Below are positions 1 through 8,188 of a stretch of 64,000 nucleotides of DNA, in pieces. The position numbers and the translations under genes are program-made. Source of the DNA: Candidatus Cryosericum hinesii (GTDB lineage: Bacteria > Caldisericota > Caldisericia > Cryosericales > Cryosericaceae); assembly GCF_003570985.1 (NCBI RefSeq), contig NZ_QXIW01000031.1, positions 193,441 through 257,440 of the forward strand, in the 5' to 3' direction. How positions within the stretch are numbered: the stretch's first letter is position 1; each line of letters starts with the position of its first letter. The notes below the pieces were generated by a model that was not told the origin of the DNA, searched no databases, and saw only the letters and a program-made list of their open reading frames with translations.

Positions 1-71
1 TCAGACGCAGACTTCGGGATTGAAGTATACTCTCGATACATAGTGGTCACTTGTTTCCTGGAGACAATGTC

Positions 72-926
72 ATGAGAAAGACGAAGTCGTGGAAATTCCT
101 CAAAGACATATATGCCAGATTTATGAATGATGATCTCCTTTCAATAGGAGCCCAGGCAAGTTTCTATCTGCTTTTTTCCCTTTTCCCGTTTCTCATCTTC
201 CTGATTGTGCTTCTTGCCTATATGCCTATGGTCAATTTTCAGGACAGTATTCAAGCCCTTGCCGCGCTTATGCCTGCAAATGCCTATCTGATCCTGCGGG
301 ATATGGTCAATCAGACAATAGCCAGCAGGAGCGTTACCCTGTTATCCTTTGGCATGTTGTCTGCATTGTGGTCGTCTGCCAGTGGCGTTACTACTCTTAT
401 TCAGGGCATAAACAGGGCCTATGATCAGGAAGAAACGCGTCGCTCCTGGAAGGTATCAGCTGTTTCCCTGTATTTCACATTCGAACTCGCCATCGCGATC
501 ATATTCTCCCTGGTCCTTATCGTTTTTGGTAAAGTTCTGGGAACGCAGCTGTTTCGCTTTTTGGGTTTCTCGGATGTATCCTTAGCAATTTGGAGCTACC
601 TCGGATACATCATTACCCTGATCACGACCATCCTTGTTTTTGTATCCCTTTATCAAAATACCCCAAACCGTCGATTGGGGTTTAGAGAGGTCGTACCTGG
701 TGCAGTGATTGCTTCCCTCGGCTGGATCATTGTTTCTATTGCCTTTTCCTACTACATCGACAACTTCGGCAATTACTCGAAGGTATACGGAAGCCTTGGC
801 GGTATCATTGCGTTGCTCATGTGGCTCTATGTGAGCAGCATCATCATTTTGATGGGCGCTGAAATAAATGCTTCTCTCATGTTTTCAAAGACGGGACTCG
901 AAAAACTGAAGCTCAGGCGATTCTAA
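72..926 (+). CDS. YihY/BrkB-family integral membrane protein
   Basis: A 284-residue polytopic membrane protein of the YihY/BrkB family, once mis-named ribonuclease BN; the molecular function is unsettled. About six hydrophobic segments are visible, with the family's aromatic 'ASFYLLFSLFPFL' first helix and a C-terminal 'GSLGGIIALLMWLYVSS' followed by 'GAEINA', both typical. I chose ATG 72 because GGAG at 60-63 lies 8 nt upstream; an in-frame TTG at 51 would add seven residues without a ribosome site. A TATACT -10 box is visible at 26-31. The gene is noticeably more A+T-rich than the operon that follows, so it may be a recent arrival. It is convergent with mogA. Confidence 0.85.
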   Translation: MRKTKSWKFLKDIYARFMNDDLLSIGAQASFYLLFSLFPFLIFLIVLLAYMPMVNFQDSIQALAALMPANAYLILRDMVNQTIASRSVTLLSFGMLSALWSSASGVTTLIQGINRAYDQEETRRSWKVSAVSLYFTFELAIAIIFSLVLIVFGKVLGTQLFRFLGFSDVSLAIWSYLGYIITLITTILVFVSLYQNTPNRRLGFREVVPGAVIASLGWIIVSIAFSYYIDNFGNYSKVYGSLGGIIALLMWLYVSSIIILMGAEINASLMFSKTGLEKLKLRRF

Positions 927-985
927 CATCATGGCCTCTTTCCCGTATCTGTTGAAGACAGACTGATAGGTCTCTCTATGCTGCT

Positions 986-1462
986 CTAATGTCCCTTCCC
1001 CGCGATCATCTCCAATGCATGAGGGAGGAGAGGGATGAGGACGTCCATGCCGTCCTGAACCGCCTTGAGGCTGCCGGGAAGGTTGACGATGAGGGTGGTG
1101 GCTCGCAGGCCGGCCTCGGCGCGGGAGAGGCAGGCGGTCGGGACGCCCTTGTTGAGGCCGTAGAGACGGATGGCTTCGCTGATGCCGGGCGCGCGGCGGT
1201 CGACGACGGAGAGCGTCGCCTCGGGGGTAACGTCACGGGTAGAGAAGCCCGTGCCGCCCGTGGTGATGATGGCGTTCACGTGGCGTTCCGTGGACCACTG
1301 CTCAAGGATCCCGGCAATTTCGGCCTGCTCGTCGGGGACGATCGTCGCTTCCTCGATGGCCCAGCCGGCATCTGTGAGACGCTTTACAATAGCGGGCCCG
1401 CTCTCGTCGACGCGGCTCCCGGCGGCGCAACTGTCGCTGACGGTCAGAACTGCTGCTTTCAT
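986..1462 (-). CDS. mogA: MogA/MoaB-type molybdopterin adenylyltransferase
   Basis: This 158-residue protein should adenylylate molybdopterin, preparing the cofactor for metal insertion by MoeA. The MoCF-domain fold is recognisable from 'TTGGTGFSTRDVTPEA' at about residues 67-82 and 'NLPGSLKA' at 127-134, which bind the pterin and nucleotide. The length matches MogA/MoaB. Its ATG overlaps the stop of the MOSC gene by 4 nt (ATGA), so translation is probably coupled. It is the last gene of the tungstate/cofactor operon. Whether it is a true MogA or the related MoaB cannot be decided from sequence alone; both perform the same step in different lineages. Confidence 0.88.
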   Translation of the reverse strand: MKAAVLTVSDSCAAGSRVDESGPAIVKRLTDAGWAIEEATIVPDEQAEIAGILEQWSTERHVNAIITTGGTGFSTRDVTPEATLSVVDRRAPGISEAIRLYGLNKGVPTACLSRAEAGLRATTLIVNLPGSLKAVQDGMDVLIPLLPHALEMIAGKGH

Positions 1463-1914
1463 AGGGTTCCTCCTTTGCTGATAACGGTGATGATGTCGCC
1501 GGCCTCAAGTGTGCCGGGCGTGATGACGCGGGCGAAGATGCCCTCGCGGGGCATGACGCAGTCGCCGACCAGCTTGCGGATCTCACAGCCCAGGTGGCAC
1601 TCCTTGCCGATCTGGGTGATCTCCATCGTGACATCGTTGCCGATCTGGAGGCGTGTCCCGATTGGCAGGGTCAGCAGGTCCAGGCCCTGTGTGGTGATAT
1701 TCTCAGCGAAGTCGCCGGGCTGCAGTACCAGACCGTGGCCCTGCATCTTGTCGATGCTCTCCTGCGCCAGCAGGCTGAGTTGACGGTGCCAGTCGCCTGC
1801 GTGGGCATCGCCCTGCATGCCCAGCATGGTGATGGTGACGGGGCCCTGCAGGGGATGTTTGCGTGTGCCTTTCTGCTCAGAGATGTTGACCGAGACCACG
1901 ACGGGATGGTTCAT
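1459..1914 (-). CDS. MOSC domain protein
   Basis: A 151-residue stand-alone MOSC (molybdenum cofactor sulfurase C-terminal) domain. Family signatures are visible: 'GDAHAGDWHRQLSLL' near residues 35-49, 'PGDFAENITT' at 66-75, and the Cys pair in 'KECHLGC' (C106, C110), one of which is the expected sulfur carrier. MOSC proteins are thought to deliver sulfur to, or handle, pterin-bound Mo/W. The start at 1914 gives the usual N-terminus and overlaps the moaC stop by 4 nt. A longer in-frame reading runs back inside moaC and is not needed. Position between moaC and mogA supports a role in cofactor maturation; the exact reaction is unknown. Confidence 0.85.
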   Translation of the reverse strand: MNHPVVVSVNISEQKGTRKHPLQGPVTITMLGMQGDAHAGDWHRQLSLLAQESIDKMQGHGLVLQPGDFAENITTQGLDLLTLPIGTRLQIGNDVTMEITQIGKECHLGCEIRKLVGDCVMPREGIFARVITPGTLEAGDIITVISKGGTL

Positions 1915-2393
1915 GCGCCCTCCCACAGACCCGACTGGCCGCCGCTCTTGCGGACAAGGCGCAGGTCGGTAATGCGGATACCCCGTTCGACAGCCTTGCA
2001 CATGTCATACACGGTGAGTGCGGCGGTGGAGGCGGCGACCAGGGTTTCCATCTCGACGCCGGTCTCAGACTTGGTACGCGCGGTCGCTTCAATATCAACG
2101 GCATGATCGGTCTCGTTCAGTATCAGCGTCACACCGACGAAGGTCATGTTGATCTGGTGGCAGAGGGGAATCAGTTCCCACGTACGTTTCGCGGCCTGGA
2201 TGCCGGCAACCTGCGCAACCGTCAGGACGTCGCCTTTCTTGAGGTTGCCCGCCTTGATCAGCTCGAAGGTCGCGGGCGCCAGCAGGACACGGCAGCGGGC
2301 GACGGCCTCACGGACTGTCTCCAACTTGCCACCGACGTCTACCATGCGCGCGTTGCCCTTGTCGTCCAGATGTGTCAGTTCATTGCTTTCCAT
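1911..2393 (-). CDS. moaC: Cyclic pyranopterin monophosphate synthase MoaC
   Basis: MoaC turns the MoaA product (3',8-cyclo-GTP) into cyclic pyranopterin monophosphate, the second half of the first pterin step. The 160 residues cover the whole family length. Conserved blocks are 'LTHLDDKGNARMVDVG' near the N-terminus, 'ELIPLCHQI' around residue 75, 'TGVEMETL', 'YDMCKAVE' with the catalytic-region residues, and the closing 'RLVRKSGG'. It lies 1 nt downstream of moaA and overlaps the MOSC gene, so it is an internal operon member. Nothing unusual is seen. Confidence 0.95.
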   Translation of the reverse strand: MESNELTHLDDKGNARMVDVGGKLETVREAVARCRVLLAPATFELIKAGNLKKGDVLTVAQVAGIQAAKRTWELIPLCHQINMTFVGVTLILNETDHAVDIEATARTKSETGVEMETLVAASTAALTVYDMCKAVERGIRITDLRLVRKSGGQSGLWEGA

Positions 2394-2394
2394 G

Positions 2395-3360
2395 CTATCC
2401 TCCTATGCTTCCCATGGCGCGGCCATAGTCGCGGGCCGTCTCCGGCATACACTCGGGTTTTTGCTGCATCGCCCGCACAAGCAGCGCGCGCAGCGCCTCC
2501 TCGTTGACGACGGGGCGCAGGGCTGGCCGGATGTCGATCTCGTCGGCGCCGAACAGGCACAGCCGCAGGTGGCCGTCGGCGACCAGACGCAGACGGTTGC
2601 ACGTGGGACAGAAATGCTCGGTGACGGGCGCGATGACAGCCACTGTCCCAGGCGCTCCCGGGATACGGCGATACTCCTGCGCGGGGCCGTTGCCTCGTGG
2701 CTTGTCGGCTGGTTCCAGAGGGGCCAGTGCTTCCAGCTTGCGTCGCAGCTCGGCGGCGGGTACCAGGCAGTTGTCCTCCCCCAGTGGGCCGATGGGCATG
2801 TACTCGATGAAGCGGACCTCGATTGGCAGGCGCCTGGTAAGGTCGAGGTACGGCGCCAGGTCGTCGTTGACGCCACGCAGGACGACGACGTTGAGCTTGA
2901 TGGGGCTGAACCCTGTGTCGACGGCCGCTTTGAGGCCGGCAAGGGCGGTGTCCAGTGAGCCGAGACGTGTCAGGTGAGCGTAGACGGCGGGGTCCAGCGA
3001 GGGAAGGCCGATGTTGACACGTTTCAATCCTGCAGCCTTGAGTTGGCCGGCAAACTGAGGAAGCAGGATGCCGTTGGTGGTGAGCGAGAGGTCCTGCAGG
3101 CCGGGGACGGCCAGCAGCATATGCACCAGATCGACAATGCCGGGGCGGCGCAGCGGTTCACCACCGGTGAGGCGCACCTTGACGATGCCCTCGGAAACGG
3201 CGACGCGCATGAATGCGACGATCTCCTCGAACCGCAGGATGTCCTCGTGCTCCAGCATGGGCACACCCTCTTCGGGCATGCAGTAGCGGCACCGCAGGTT
3301 GCAGCGGTCGGTGACGGAGATGCGTATGTAATCGATGGTGCGTCCGAAACGGTCGGTCAT
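2395..3360 (-). CDS. moaA: GTP 3',8-cyclase MoaA (radical SAM)
   Basis: MoaA carries out the radical-SAM rearrangement of GTP that opens pterin synthesis. The radical-SAM triad is C20, C24, C27 in 'DRCNLRCRYCMPEEG'; the second [4Fe-4S] ligand set is C251, C254 and C268 in 'FCPTCNRLRLVADGHLRLC'. The protein ends in the Gly-Gly tail that the family needs for activity. At 321 residues it has normal length. Its ATG shares one base with the moeA stop (TGATG), indicating coupling. It is transcribed with the tup genes, so the pterin is probably made for tungsten as well as molybdenum. Confidence 0.96.
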   Translation of the reverse strand: MTDRFGRTIDYIRISVTDRCNLRCRYCMPEEGVPMLEHEDILRFEEIVAFMRVAVSEGIVKVRLTGGEPLRRPGIVDLVHMLLAVPGLQDLSLTTNGILLPQFAGQLKAAGLKRVNIGLPSLDPAVYAHLTRLGSLDTALAGLKAAVDTGFSPIKLNVVVLRGVNDDLAPYLDLTRRLPIEVRFIEYMPIGPLGEDNCLVPAAELRRKLEALAPLEPADKPRGNGPAQEYRRIPGAPGTVAVIAPVTEHFCPTCNRLRLVADGHLRLCLFGADEIDIRPALRPVVNEEALRALLVRAMQQKPECMPETARDYGRAMGSIGG

Positions 3361-4589
3361 CAGTGGTCCTCCGGCAAGTCGGTGAGCTGTACGTGAACGG
3401 TCTGGCCGGCTTCGACGACGATCGTATCCTCGGGGATGACCGCAATGCCGGCAGCGAGTGCCATGGACGTGAGGATGCCGGATCCCTGGGGACCGGTCGA
3501 CGTCGTGTGCAGGACTCCGTCACGCTCCTGCAGGCGGACCCGCACGAAGTGGGTACGTCCAGCGTCGACACCTTTGGCATAACGTTCGTCGAGAACGGCG
3601 GTGCGGACAGGACGGTACAACAGGGCGTGGCCCATCATGTGACGCACCAGGGGGCGCACGTATTCCTCCGCGCAGACCATGCAGGAGACGGGGTTGCCGG
3701 GCAGTCCGACAATACGTTTGGAACCCATGGTCCAGAACGCCATCGGCTTGCCGGGTTTCTGCTTGACACGCCAGAAGACCAGCTCTGCGCCCATCTCCTG
3801 CAGGACGTCCTTCACGAAATCGTAGTCGCCAACCGAGACGCCGCCGTTGGTGAGAACGACGTCGGTCTGGGCAAGTGCCCCTTCGAGCGCGGACCTCACG
3901 GCTTCACGCGTGTCGGGCACACGGGCGAAGACGACTGGTTCTGCCCCCATCGCGGCGACCTGTGCACGCAGCGAGTGTGCGTTGGCATCGCGGATCTGTC
4001 CGGGTCCAGGTATCTGAGCGGCGTCGACCAGCTCGCTGCCCGTGGTCAGGATGGCAACGCGTGTGCGTGGGTGGACTGTGACAGTGGCATGACCCGCAGC
4101 GGCGCACACGCCGACCTCGCCGGGGCGGAGGACTGTGCCGGCGGTGAGGACGACTACACCGTCCATCATGTCTTCGCCTGCCCGGCGAACGTTGACGCCG
4201 GTCTTGAGGGCCAGGAGGATGAACACGTCGTCGCCTTCCGCGCGGGTCACCTCGACGTGGACGACGGTGTCGGCGCCGTCGGGGAGGGGTGCACCTGTCA
4301 TGATACGGATGGCGGTGCCGGGCCGAACAGGCTGGGTCGCGACACTGCCTGCAGGGACATCTTCCAGGATGTGCAGGCGGACAGGCGTAGCCTCGGATGC
4401 CTGCTGAATGTCGGCGGCGATGACGGCGAACCCGTCCATGGCGGAGTTGGCGAAGGGGGGCACGTTTCCGTGTGCAATCACATCCTCCGCAAGTACCAGT
4501 CCTGCAGCCTCGTCGAGCAGCATGGTGACAGGGGTCAGCGGCGTTGCGTGGTCCAGTATCGCCTTGAGCGCTTCCTCGATGTTCAGCAT
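3360..4589 (-). CDS. moeA: Molybdopterin molybdenumtransferase MoeA
   Basis: MoeA inserts molybdate or tungstate into adenylylated molybdopterin. The 409 residues contain the full domain order: an N-terminal linker with 'PPFANSAMDGFAV' near residue 45, a beta-rich domain, the MoCF core with 'ILTTGSELVD' and 'TNGGVSVGDYDFV', then 'QKPGKPMAF' and 'GLPGNPVS', and a C-terminal barrel. It sits 45 nt downstream of tupC and directly before moaA. Grouping the metal insertase with a tungstate transporter suggests a tungsten role, but MoeA sequence alone does not reveal metal preference. Confidence 0.95.
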   Translation of the reverse strand: MLNIEEALKAILDHATPLTPVTMLLDEAAGLVLAEDVIAHGNVPPFANSAMDGFAVIAADIQQASEATPVRLHILEDVPAGSVATQPVRPGTAIRIMTGAPLPDGADTVVHVEVTRAEGDDVFILLALKTGVNVRRAGEDMMDGVVVLTAGTVLRPGEVGVCAAAGHATVTVHPRTRVAILTTGSELVDAAQIPGPGQIRDANAHSLRAQVAAMGAEPVVFARVPDTREAVRSALEGALAQTDVVLTNGGVSVGDYDFVKDVLQEMGAELVFWRVKQKPGKPMAFWTMGSKRIVGLPGNPVSCMVCAEEYVRPLVRHMMGHALLYRPVRTAVLDERYAKGVDAGRTHFVRVRLQERDGVLHTTSTGPQGSGILTSMALAAGIAVIPEDTIVVEAGQTVHVQLTDLPEDH

Positions 4590-4634
4590 TATTCCTCCAG
4601 TGACAGATGTTACAAGAATGCCGTGTGTCTCATG

Positions 4635-5420
4635 TTACACAAGCAGCTCGCCTGCCACGAAGCGGCGGGTCCGGTCGTCGCGCGGATGGGTGAAGAAGTC
4701 GTCGCGTGGCGCCTGTTCTATGATACGTCCCTCGTGCAGGAACGCCACCTGGTCGGCGACACGACGGGCTTCAAAGATGTCCTGTGTCACGACGACAGCT
4801 GTCATGCCCAGGTCATCCCTCATGTGAAGCAGCAGGTCCTCGAGCAACTTGGTGCCGTAGGGGTCCAGGCTGGCAGACGGCTCGTCGAGGAAGAGCAGGC
4901 GTGGCTGCAGAGCGAGGGCGCGGGCTACCGACAGGCGTGCCGCTTCACCGCCGGAAAGCGACGAAGCGTGCTGGCGGGCGCGCTCTGCGATGCCGACCTC
5001 GCGCAGGGCGGCCATGGATCGCTCCTCTGCCTCGGCGCGGCTCACGCCACGCAATTGCAGCCCATACATCACATTGCTGAGGACCGAGCTGCTGAAGATC
5101 GCTGGGTGTTGAAACGCGAGCAGCATCCGGCGTCGCAGGGGCAGGTAGTGTGGGTCCTGAGTAGGGTTCCTGGTTGAAGCGTCGTAGGTGACGGTCGACA
5201 CACCTGGGACAATGCCGTCGTAGGCGACAGTACCTTCGTCGGCAGGTTCCAGCAACCCCAGGATGCGCAGGAGCGTCGTCTTTCCGGCTCCGTTCGTGCC
5301 AAGGATGACGGTAATGCTGCCTGCGGAGACGCTGAGGTCGATGTCCTGCAGGACCTCCCGGGCTCCGAAGCGTTTACGCAGGCCTCGCGCTGTGACCAGA
5401 TCAGTCGAGATGGCGGACAT
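4635..5420 (-). CDS. tupC: Tungstate ABC transporter ATP-binding protein
   Basis: The ATPase subunit of a TupABC-type oxyanion importer, 261 residues. It shows Walker A 'LGTNGAGKTTLL', signature 'LSGGEAARLSVARAL', Walker B 'LLFLDEPSASLDP' and an H-loop region after 'VVVTQDIFEA'. The ATG at 5420 lies inside the 3' end of tupB (20-nt overlap); the longer frame upstream encodes tupB in another frame and is not part of this protein. It lacks the C-terminal TOBE/molybdate-binding extension of ModC, consistent with Tup rather than Mod transporters. It is preceded by tupB and followed by moeA. Confidence 0.9.
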   Translation of the reverse strand: MSAISTDLVTARGLRKRFGAREVLQDIDLSVSAGSITVILGTNGAGKTTLLRILGLLEPADEGTVAYDGIVPGVSTVTYDASTRNPTQDPHYLPLRRRMLLAFQHPAIFSSSVLSNVMYGLQLRGVSRAEAEERSMAALREVGIAERARQHASSLSGGEAARLSVARALALQPRLLFLDEPSASLDPYGTKLLEDLLLHMRDDLGMTAVVVTQDIFEARRVADQVAFLHEGRIIEQAPRDDFFTHPRDDRTRRFVAGELLV

Positions 5421-6120
5421 TGCCGACCTCCGACGTGCCCTCGCCCAGGAGGGACAGGAGAGCGTTGACGAGAAAGGAGACGAGGAGCAGGATGATGCCC
5501 AGTGCAATGGCGCGGTCGAAGCTGCCCTCACGGGTCTCAAGCACAAGGGCCGTGGTGAGGGTTCGCGTCGCGCCCTGGATGTTGCCACCTACCAGCATGG
5601 CTGCACCAACCTCACTGATAGCGTTGCCAAACGCTGTAATGACGGCGCCCAGGATGGCCAGCCGTGCCTCGCGGAGCAGGGCAATGGACGCCTGCGTGCG
5701 TGTCGCGCCGAGCGTGAGCGCGAGATCAAAGACGCCCTTGTCGGCACCGCGCAGTCCAAGGACCGAAAGGCCTACGATGACCGGGAGAGCCAACGCGATC
5801 TGGGCGATCACCATCGCCGTTGGCGTGTAGAGCAGTCCCAGCGGCCCGAGAGGGCCGCTGCGGGACAACAGGAGGTATACCAGGAGGCCCGCCACTACGG
5901 GTGGAAACCCCATCAGGGTGTAGACGATGTTCATGACGCCCTGCTTGCCCCGGAAGTGGGAAAAAGCGAGCAGGATGCCGAGAGGGAACCCTGCGAGCGC
6001 CGACCAGAACAGGGCGCTCAACGTGACGCGGAGGGACGTTCCCAGGGCCTCGTACGTACCGGGGTCCAGGGAGACGATGAGCCGTACGGCCTGAACGAAG
6101 CCCCGGCCGATATCACCCAT
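5401..6120 (-). CDS. tupB: Tungstate ABC transporter permease
   Basis: A 239-residue inner-membrane permease with about five to six helices and a binding-protein-dependent transport signature around 'TLGATRTQASIALLREAR', the cytoplasmic loop that contacts the ATPase. The pattern 'SEVGAAMLVGGNI' is typical of TupB/WtpB-like permeases. It follows tupA after a 26-nt gap and its 3' end overlaps tupC. Together the three genes form a complete high-affinity tungstate uptake system. Confidence 0.9.
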   Translation of the reverse strand: MGDIGRGFVQAVRLIVSLDPGTYEALGTSLRVTLSALFWSALAGFPLGILLAFSHFRGKQGVMNIVYTLMGFPPVVAGLLVYLLLSRSGPLGPLGLLYTPTAMVIAQIALALPVIVGLSVLGLRGADKGVFDLALTLGATRTQASIALLREARLAILGAVITAFGNAISEVGAAMLVGGNIQGATRTLTTALVLETREGSFDRAIALGIILLLVSFLVNALLSLLGEGTSEVGNVRHLD

Positions 6121-6146
6121 CGGTGTCCTTCCGCGTCGTTTGCATC

Positions 6147-7958
6147 CTACTTGGAGATCTCGAGACGGTAGATGTACTTGACGGTATTCACGAGGAACGT
6201 ACCATTCGTGGTCATGAGAGCCATGAAGCCGTCATCGGTCGAGAGTGTCGCACCGCCTTTGAGGTAGACGACTGTGATCTTCGTGCCGGTGCTTGTGTTG
6301 TAGATGTCGTTGTAATCCAGCGTCACGTGACTGCCGTCGGTGGCGGTCGCGATAACAGTCAGGCGCTCAGCGGCTGCAAGATCAGGCGAGATGACCTTCA
6401 GGATGTCGATGAGCTGGACACCGCCGTACGAAACCGGTGTCAGTGACTGGTTGTTTTGTGGGTAGACCTTGATGGTCGTCACAGGGAACTTGCGCACGTC
6501 GTTCAGGCGGTAGGCAATTGTCTTGCCGCCGGGGAGAACAATGTCGAGACTGCGCGTAGCCTTCCATTCGGTGGAGTCCGGGAAAAAGAGGGTCTGCCCG
6601 TACTGCTCGACGCCGAAGCTCTTGATGAGTTCCTGACCGGGCAGGCCGGTCATGAAATCAGCGAATCGAACGGCGAGGTCGACCTTGACCGTTGGATACT
6701 TGGCGGGATTGATGGGCATGAGGCCGTAGGGATTGAGCAGCCCTTGGGACCCCTGGACGAGGATCGGCAGGTTGATCTTGCCGCCTTTCTGATACGCGAG
6801 GTACGTGGCGCGGTCGGTCAGTGTATAGGCCTGCTTCTGGTCGGTCATCATGAGGACTTCACCCATCCCCTGTCCCGCGCTGAGATACCAGGGCTTGCCG
6901 GCAGGCGTGATGCCCGCTGCTTTCCAGATGTCGAGCTCCTTGGTGTTGGTGCCGGAGTTGTCGCCACGGCTGATGAAGGTCGAACCGGAAGCGGCAAGCT
7001 TCGTGAATGCCGCGGTTGCGTTGGTCATGCCCTTGATCTTCGCAGGGTCGCTAGCCGGTCCGACGATGATAAAATCGTTGTACATGACGTCGTCGCGGAA
7101 GAGGCCAAAGCCGTCGGCCATAAACTGATCTTCCTGGGCACGCGCGTGTACGAGCAGGACATCGGCGTCGCCCTTGCGGCCAGTCGTGATGGCCTGACCG
7201 GTGCCGACGGAGATGATCTTGACCTTCACGTGGTTGGACTTCTCGAAAATGGGGATAAGGAAGGTCAGGAGTCCAGAGTCATAGGTGGACGTCGTCGTAG
7301 AGAGGATCATCGACTGCGTTGCGGGCTCTTTGTAGTCGAGGATGGCAGGGAAGTAGGCGGCAGTCTGAGCACGGGTGATGGCAGAGGTCGGCTTGGTCAC
7401 ATCGGTGACCATACCTTCCTGTACACAGGCAGCAGCAGCTGTCCGGGCCCACTCTGAGAGATCATCTGATCCTGCGACCTTGTCCAGGACGACGTGCGTC
7501 GCCATACCGCGGATCTCGAAACCCATGCGCTGTGCGACGACAGCCATCGATTCCTCACGTGTGATATTGGCTGTGGGGTGAAAAGTCCCGTCCGGGTATC
7601 CGGAGACCCAGCCCTTGGCGATAGCGGCGTAGACAAGAGGAGCAGCCCAGTTGCTCGTGGGCAGGTCCTTGAGCATTTTGGCGGGCGACTGCACGGGGTC
7701 GAGCCCTGCAGAGCGCGCAAGTGCCACGATGAACTCGGCACGGGTGACAGAGGCGTCGGGGCGGAACGTCCCGTCCGGATAGCCCTTCATGAACCCTTTG
7801 GCGACGACCCGTTCGATGACGGCCTGGTCGGGACGCCCAGCAATGTCGGACAATGTTGCGGCGCGCGCCGGGAGAGCGGACGCCATAGACAGAAACGCGA
7901 GAATGAGTGCCGCCGCAAGGATGCGACGGACCAGCAGACGTGACAGACCTCGTTTCAT
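6147..7958 (-). CDS. tupA: SLH-anchored tungstate-binding protein TupA with C-terminal extension
   Basis: A 603-residue fusion. Residues 1-33 are a signal peptide. Three SLH repeats follow (about 37-86, 97-146, 158-206; 'GYPDGTFRPDASVTRAEF' is diagnostic), which bind secondary cell-wall polymer. A TupA-type binding domain starts near residue 217 with the tungstate-site motif 'STTTSTYDSGLL' and runs to about 460, with 'FISRGDNSGTNTKE' inside. The last ~135 residues ('PVSYGGVQLIDILKVI' and 'TVIATATDGSHVTL') resemble the molybdopterin-binding fold of sulfite-oxidase-type proteins. TupA proteins are usually about 270 residues, so this one is unusual. ATG 7958 follows AGGAGA; in-frame codons further upstream lie in the structured leader. 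Riboswitch control is proposed. Confidence 0.88.
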   Translation of the reverse strand: MKRGLSRLLVRRILAAALILAFLSMASALPARAATLSDIAGRPDQAVIERVVAKGFMKGYPDGTFRPDASVTRAEFIVALARSAGLDPVQSPAKMLKDLPTSNWAAPLVYAAIAKGWVSGYPDGTFHPTANITREESMAVVAQRMGFEIRGMATHVVLDKVAGSDDLSEWARTAAAACVQEGMVTDVTKPTSAITRAQTAAYFPAILDYKEPATQSMILSTTTSTYDSGLLTFLIPIFEKSNHVKVKIISVGTGQAITTGRKGDADVLLVHARAQEDQFMADGFGLFRDDVMYNDFIIVGPASDPAKIKGMTNATAAFTKLAASGSTFISRGDNSGTNTKELDIWKAAGITPAGKPWYLSAGQGMGEVLMMTDQKQAYTLTDRATYLAYQKGGKINLPILVQGSQGLLNPYGLMPINPAKYPTVKVDLAVRFADFMTGLPGQELIKSFGVEQYGQTLFFPDSTEWKATRSLDIVLPGGKTIAYRLNDVRKFPVTTIKVYPQNNQSLTPVSYGGVQLIDILKVISPDLAAAERLTVIATATDGSHVTLDYNDIYNTSTGTKITVVYLKGGATLSTDDGFMALMTTNGTFLVNTVKYIYRLEISK

Positions 7959-8079
7959 TAGTTCTCCTTTCCACAATGGGAGGCACGGCCGTTTCCCGCC
8001 GTACCCTGTCGGCTGTACGCCATGGCTTGCACCAAAGGTCGGACAGCTCGAAGAATTATTCTCTGCACTTGCAGAGAAC
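7959..8079 (-). promoter_or_regulatory. Moco/Tuco-type riboswitch leader of the tupA operon
   Basis: The tupA leader is nearly identical to the leader at 9842-9960: nine substitutions plus the last few bases before the ATG, and no gaps. Two stems show compensating changes: CUGUC/GACAG here (8042-8046 with 8006-8010) is CUGCC/GGCAG there, and GGUACGGC/GCCGUGCC here (7998-8005 with 7982-7989) gains a U-A in place of U-G there. The 3' part, GCCUCCCAUUGUGGAAAGG, closely matches what I remember of the Moco RNA upstream of E. coli moaA, and the Shine-Dalgarno GGAG can pair with CUCC. Known Moco RNAs switch genes off when cofactor is present. Family assignment is from memory, not a covariance search. 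Confidence 0.75.
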
Positions 8080-8082
8080 AAT

Positions 8083-8110
8083 AGTATAAACGTCTGCACC
8101 GGTACGGCAA
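8083..8110 (-). promoter_or_regulatory. Promoter of the tupA operon
   Basis: Reading the minus strand, TTGCCG (-35, plus 8105-8110) and TATACT (-10, plus 8083-8088) are separated by 16 bp. The same boxes and spacing occur before the aldehyde dehydrogenase leader. A 28-bp palindrome (8055-8082, arms TTCTCTGCA/TGCAGAGAA) overlaps the expected start point. It could be the first hairpin of the RNA or a repressor operator. Confidence 0.65.
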
Positions 8111-8123
8111 GAAACGGGGCAGC

Positions 8124-8173
8124 AACAGCGAAGAGGGTTGAGGCGTTGTACGGCCTCAACCCTCTTCGCTGTT
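8124..8173 (-). terminator. Terminator-like hairpin after the aldehyde dehydrogenase gene
   Basis: A perfect 20-bp inverted repeat (8124-8143 with 8154-8173) with a 10-nt loop lies 15 bp past the aldehyde dehydrogenase stop and just upstream of the tupA promoter. There is no long U-tract on the minus strand. It probably separates the two transcription units. Confidence 0.7.
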
Positions 8174-8188
8174 AAAACCGACTGTCTG

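Noticed and set aside
3363-5177. Long plus-strand frame of 604 codons opposite moeA and tupC
   Set aside because: It lies antisense to two well-conserved genes, has no recognisable motif and arises from G+C-rich codon bias.
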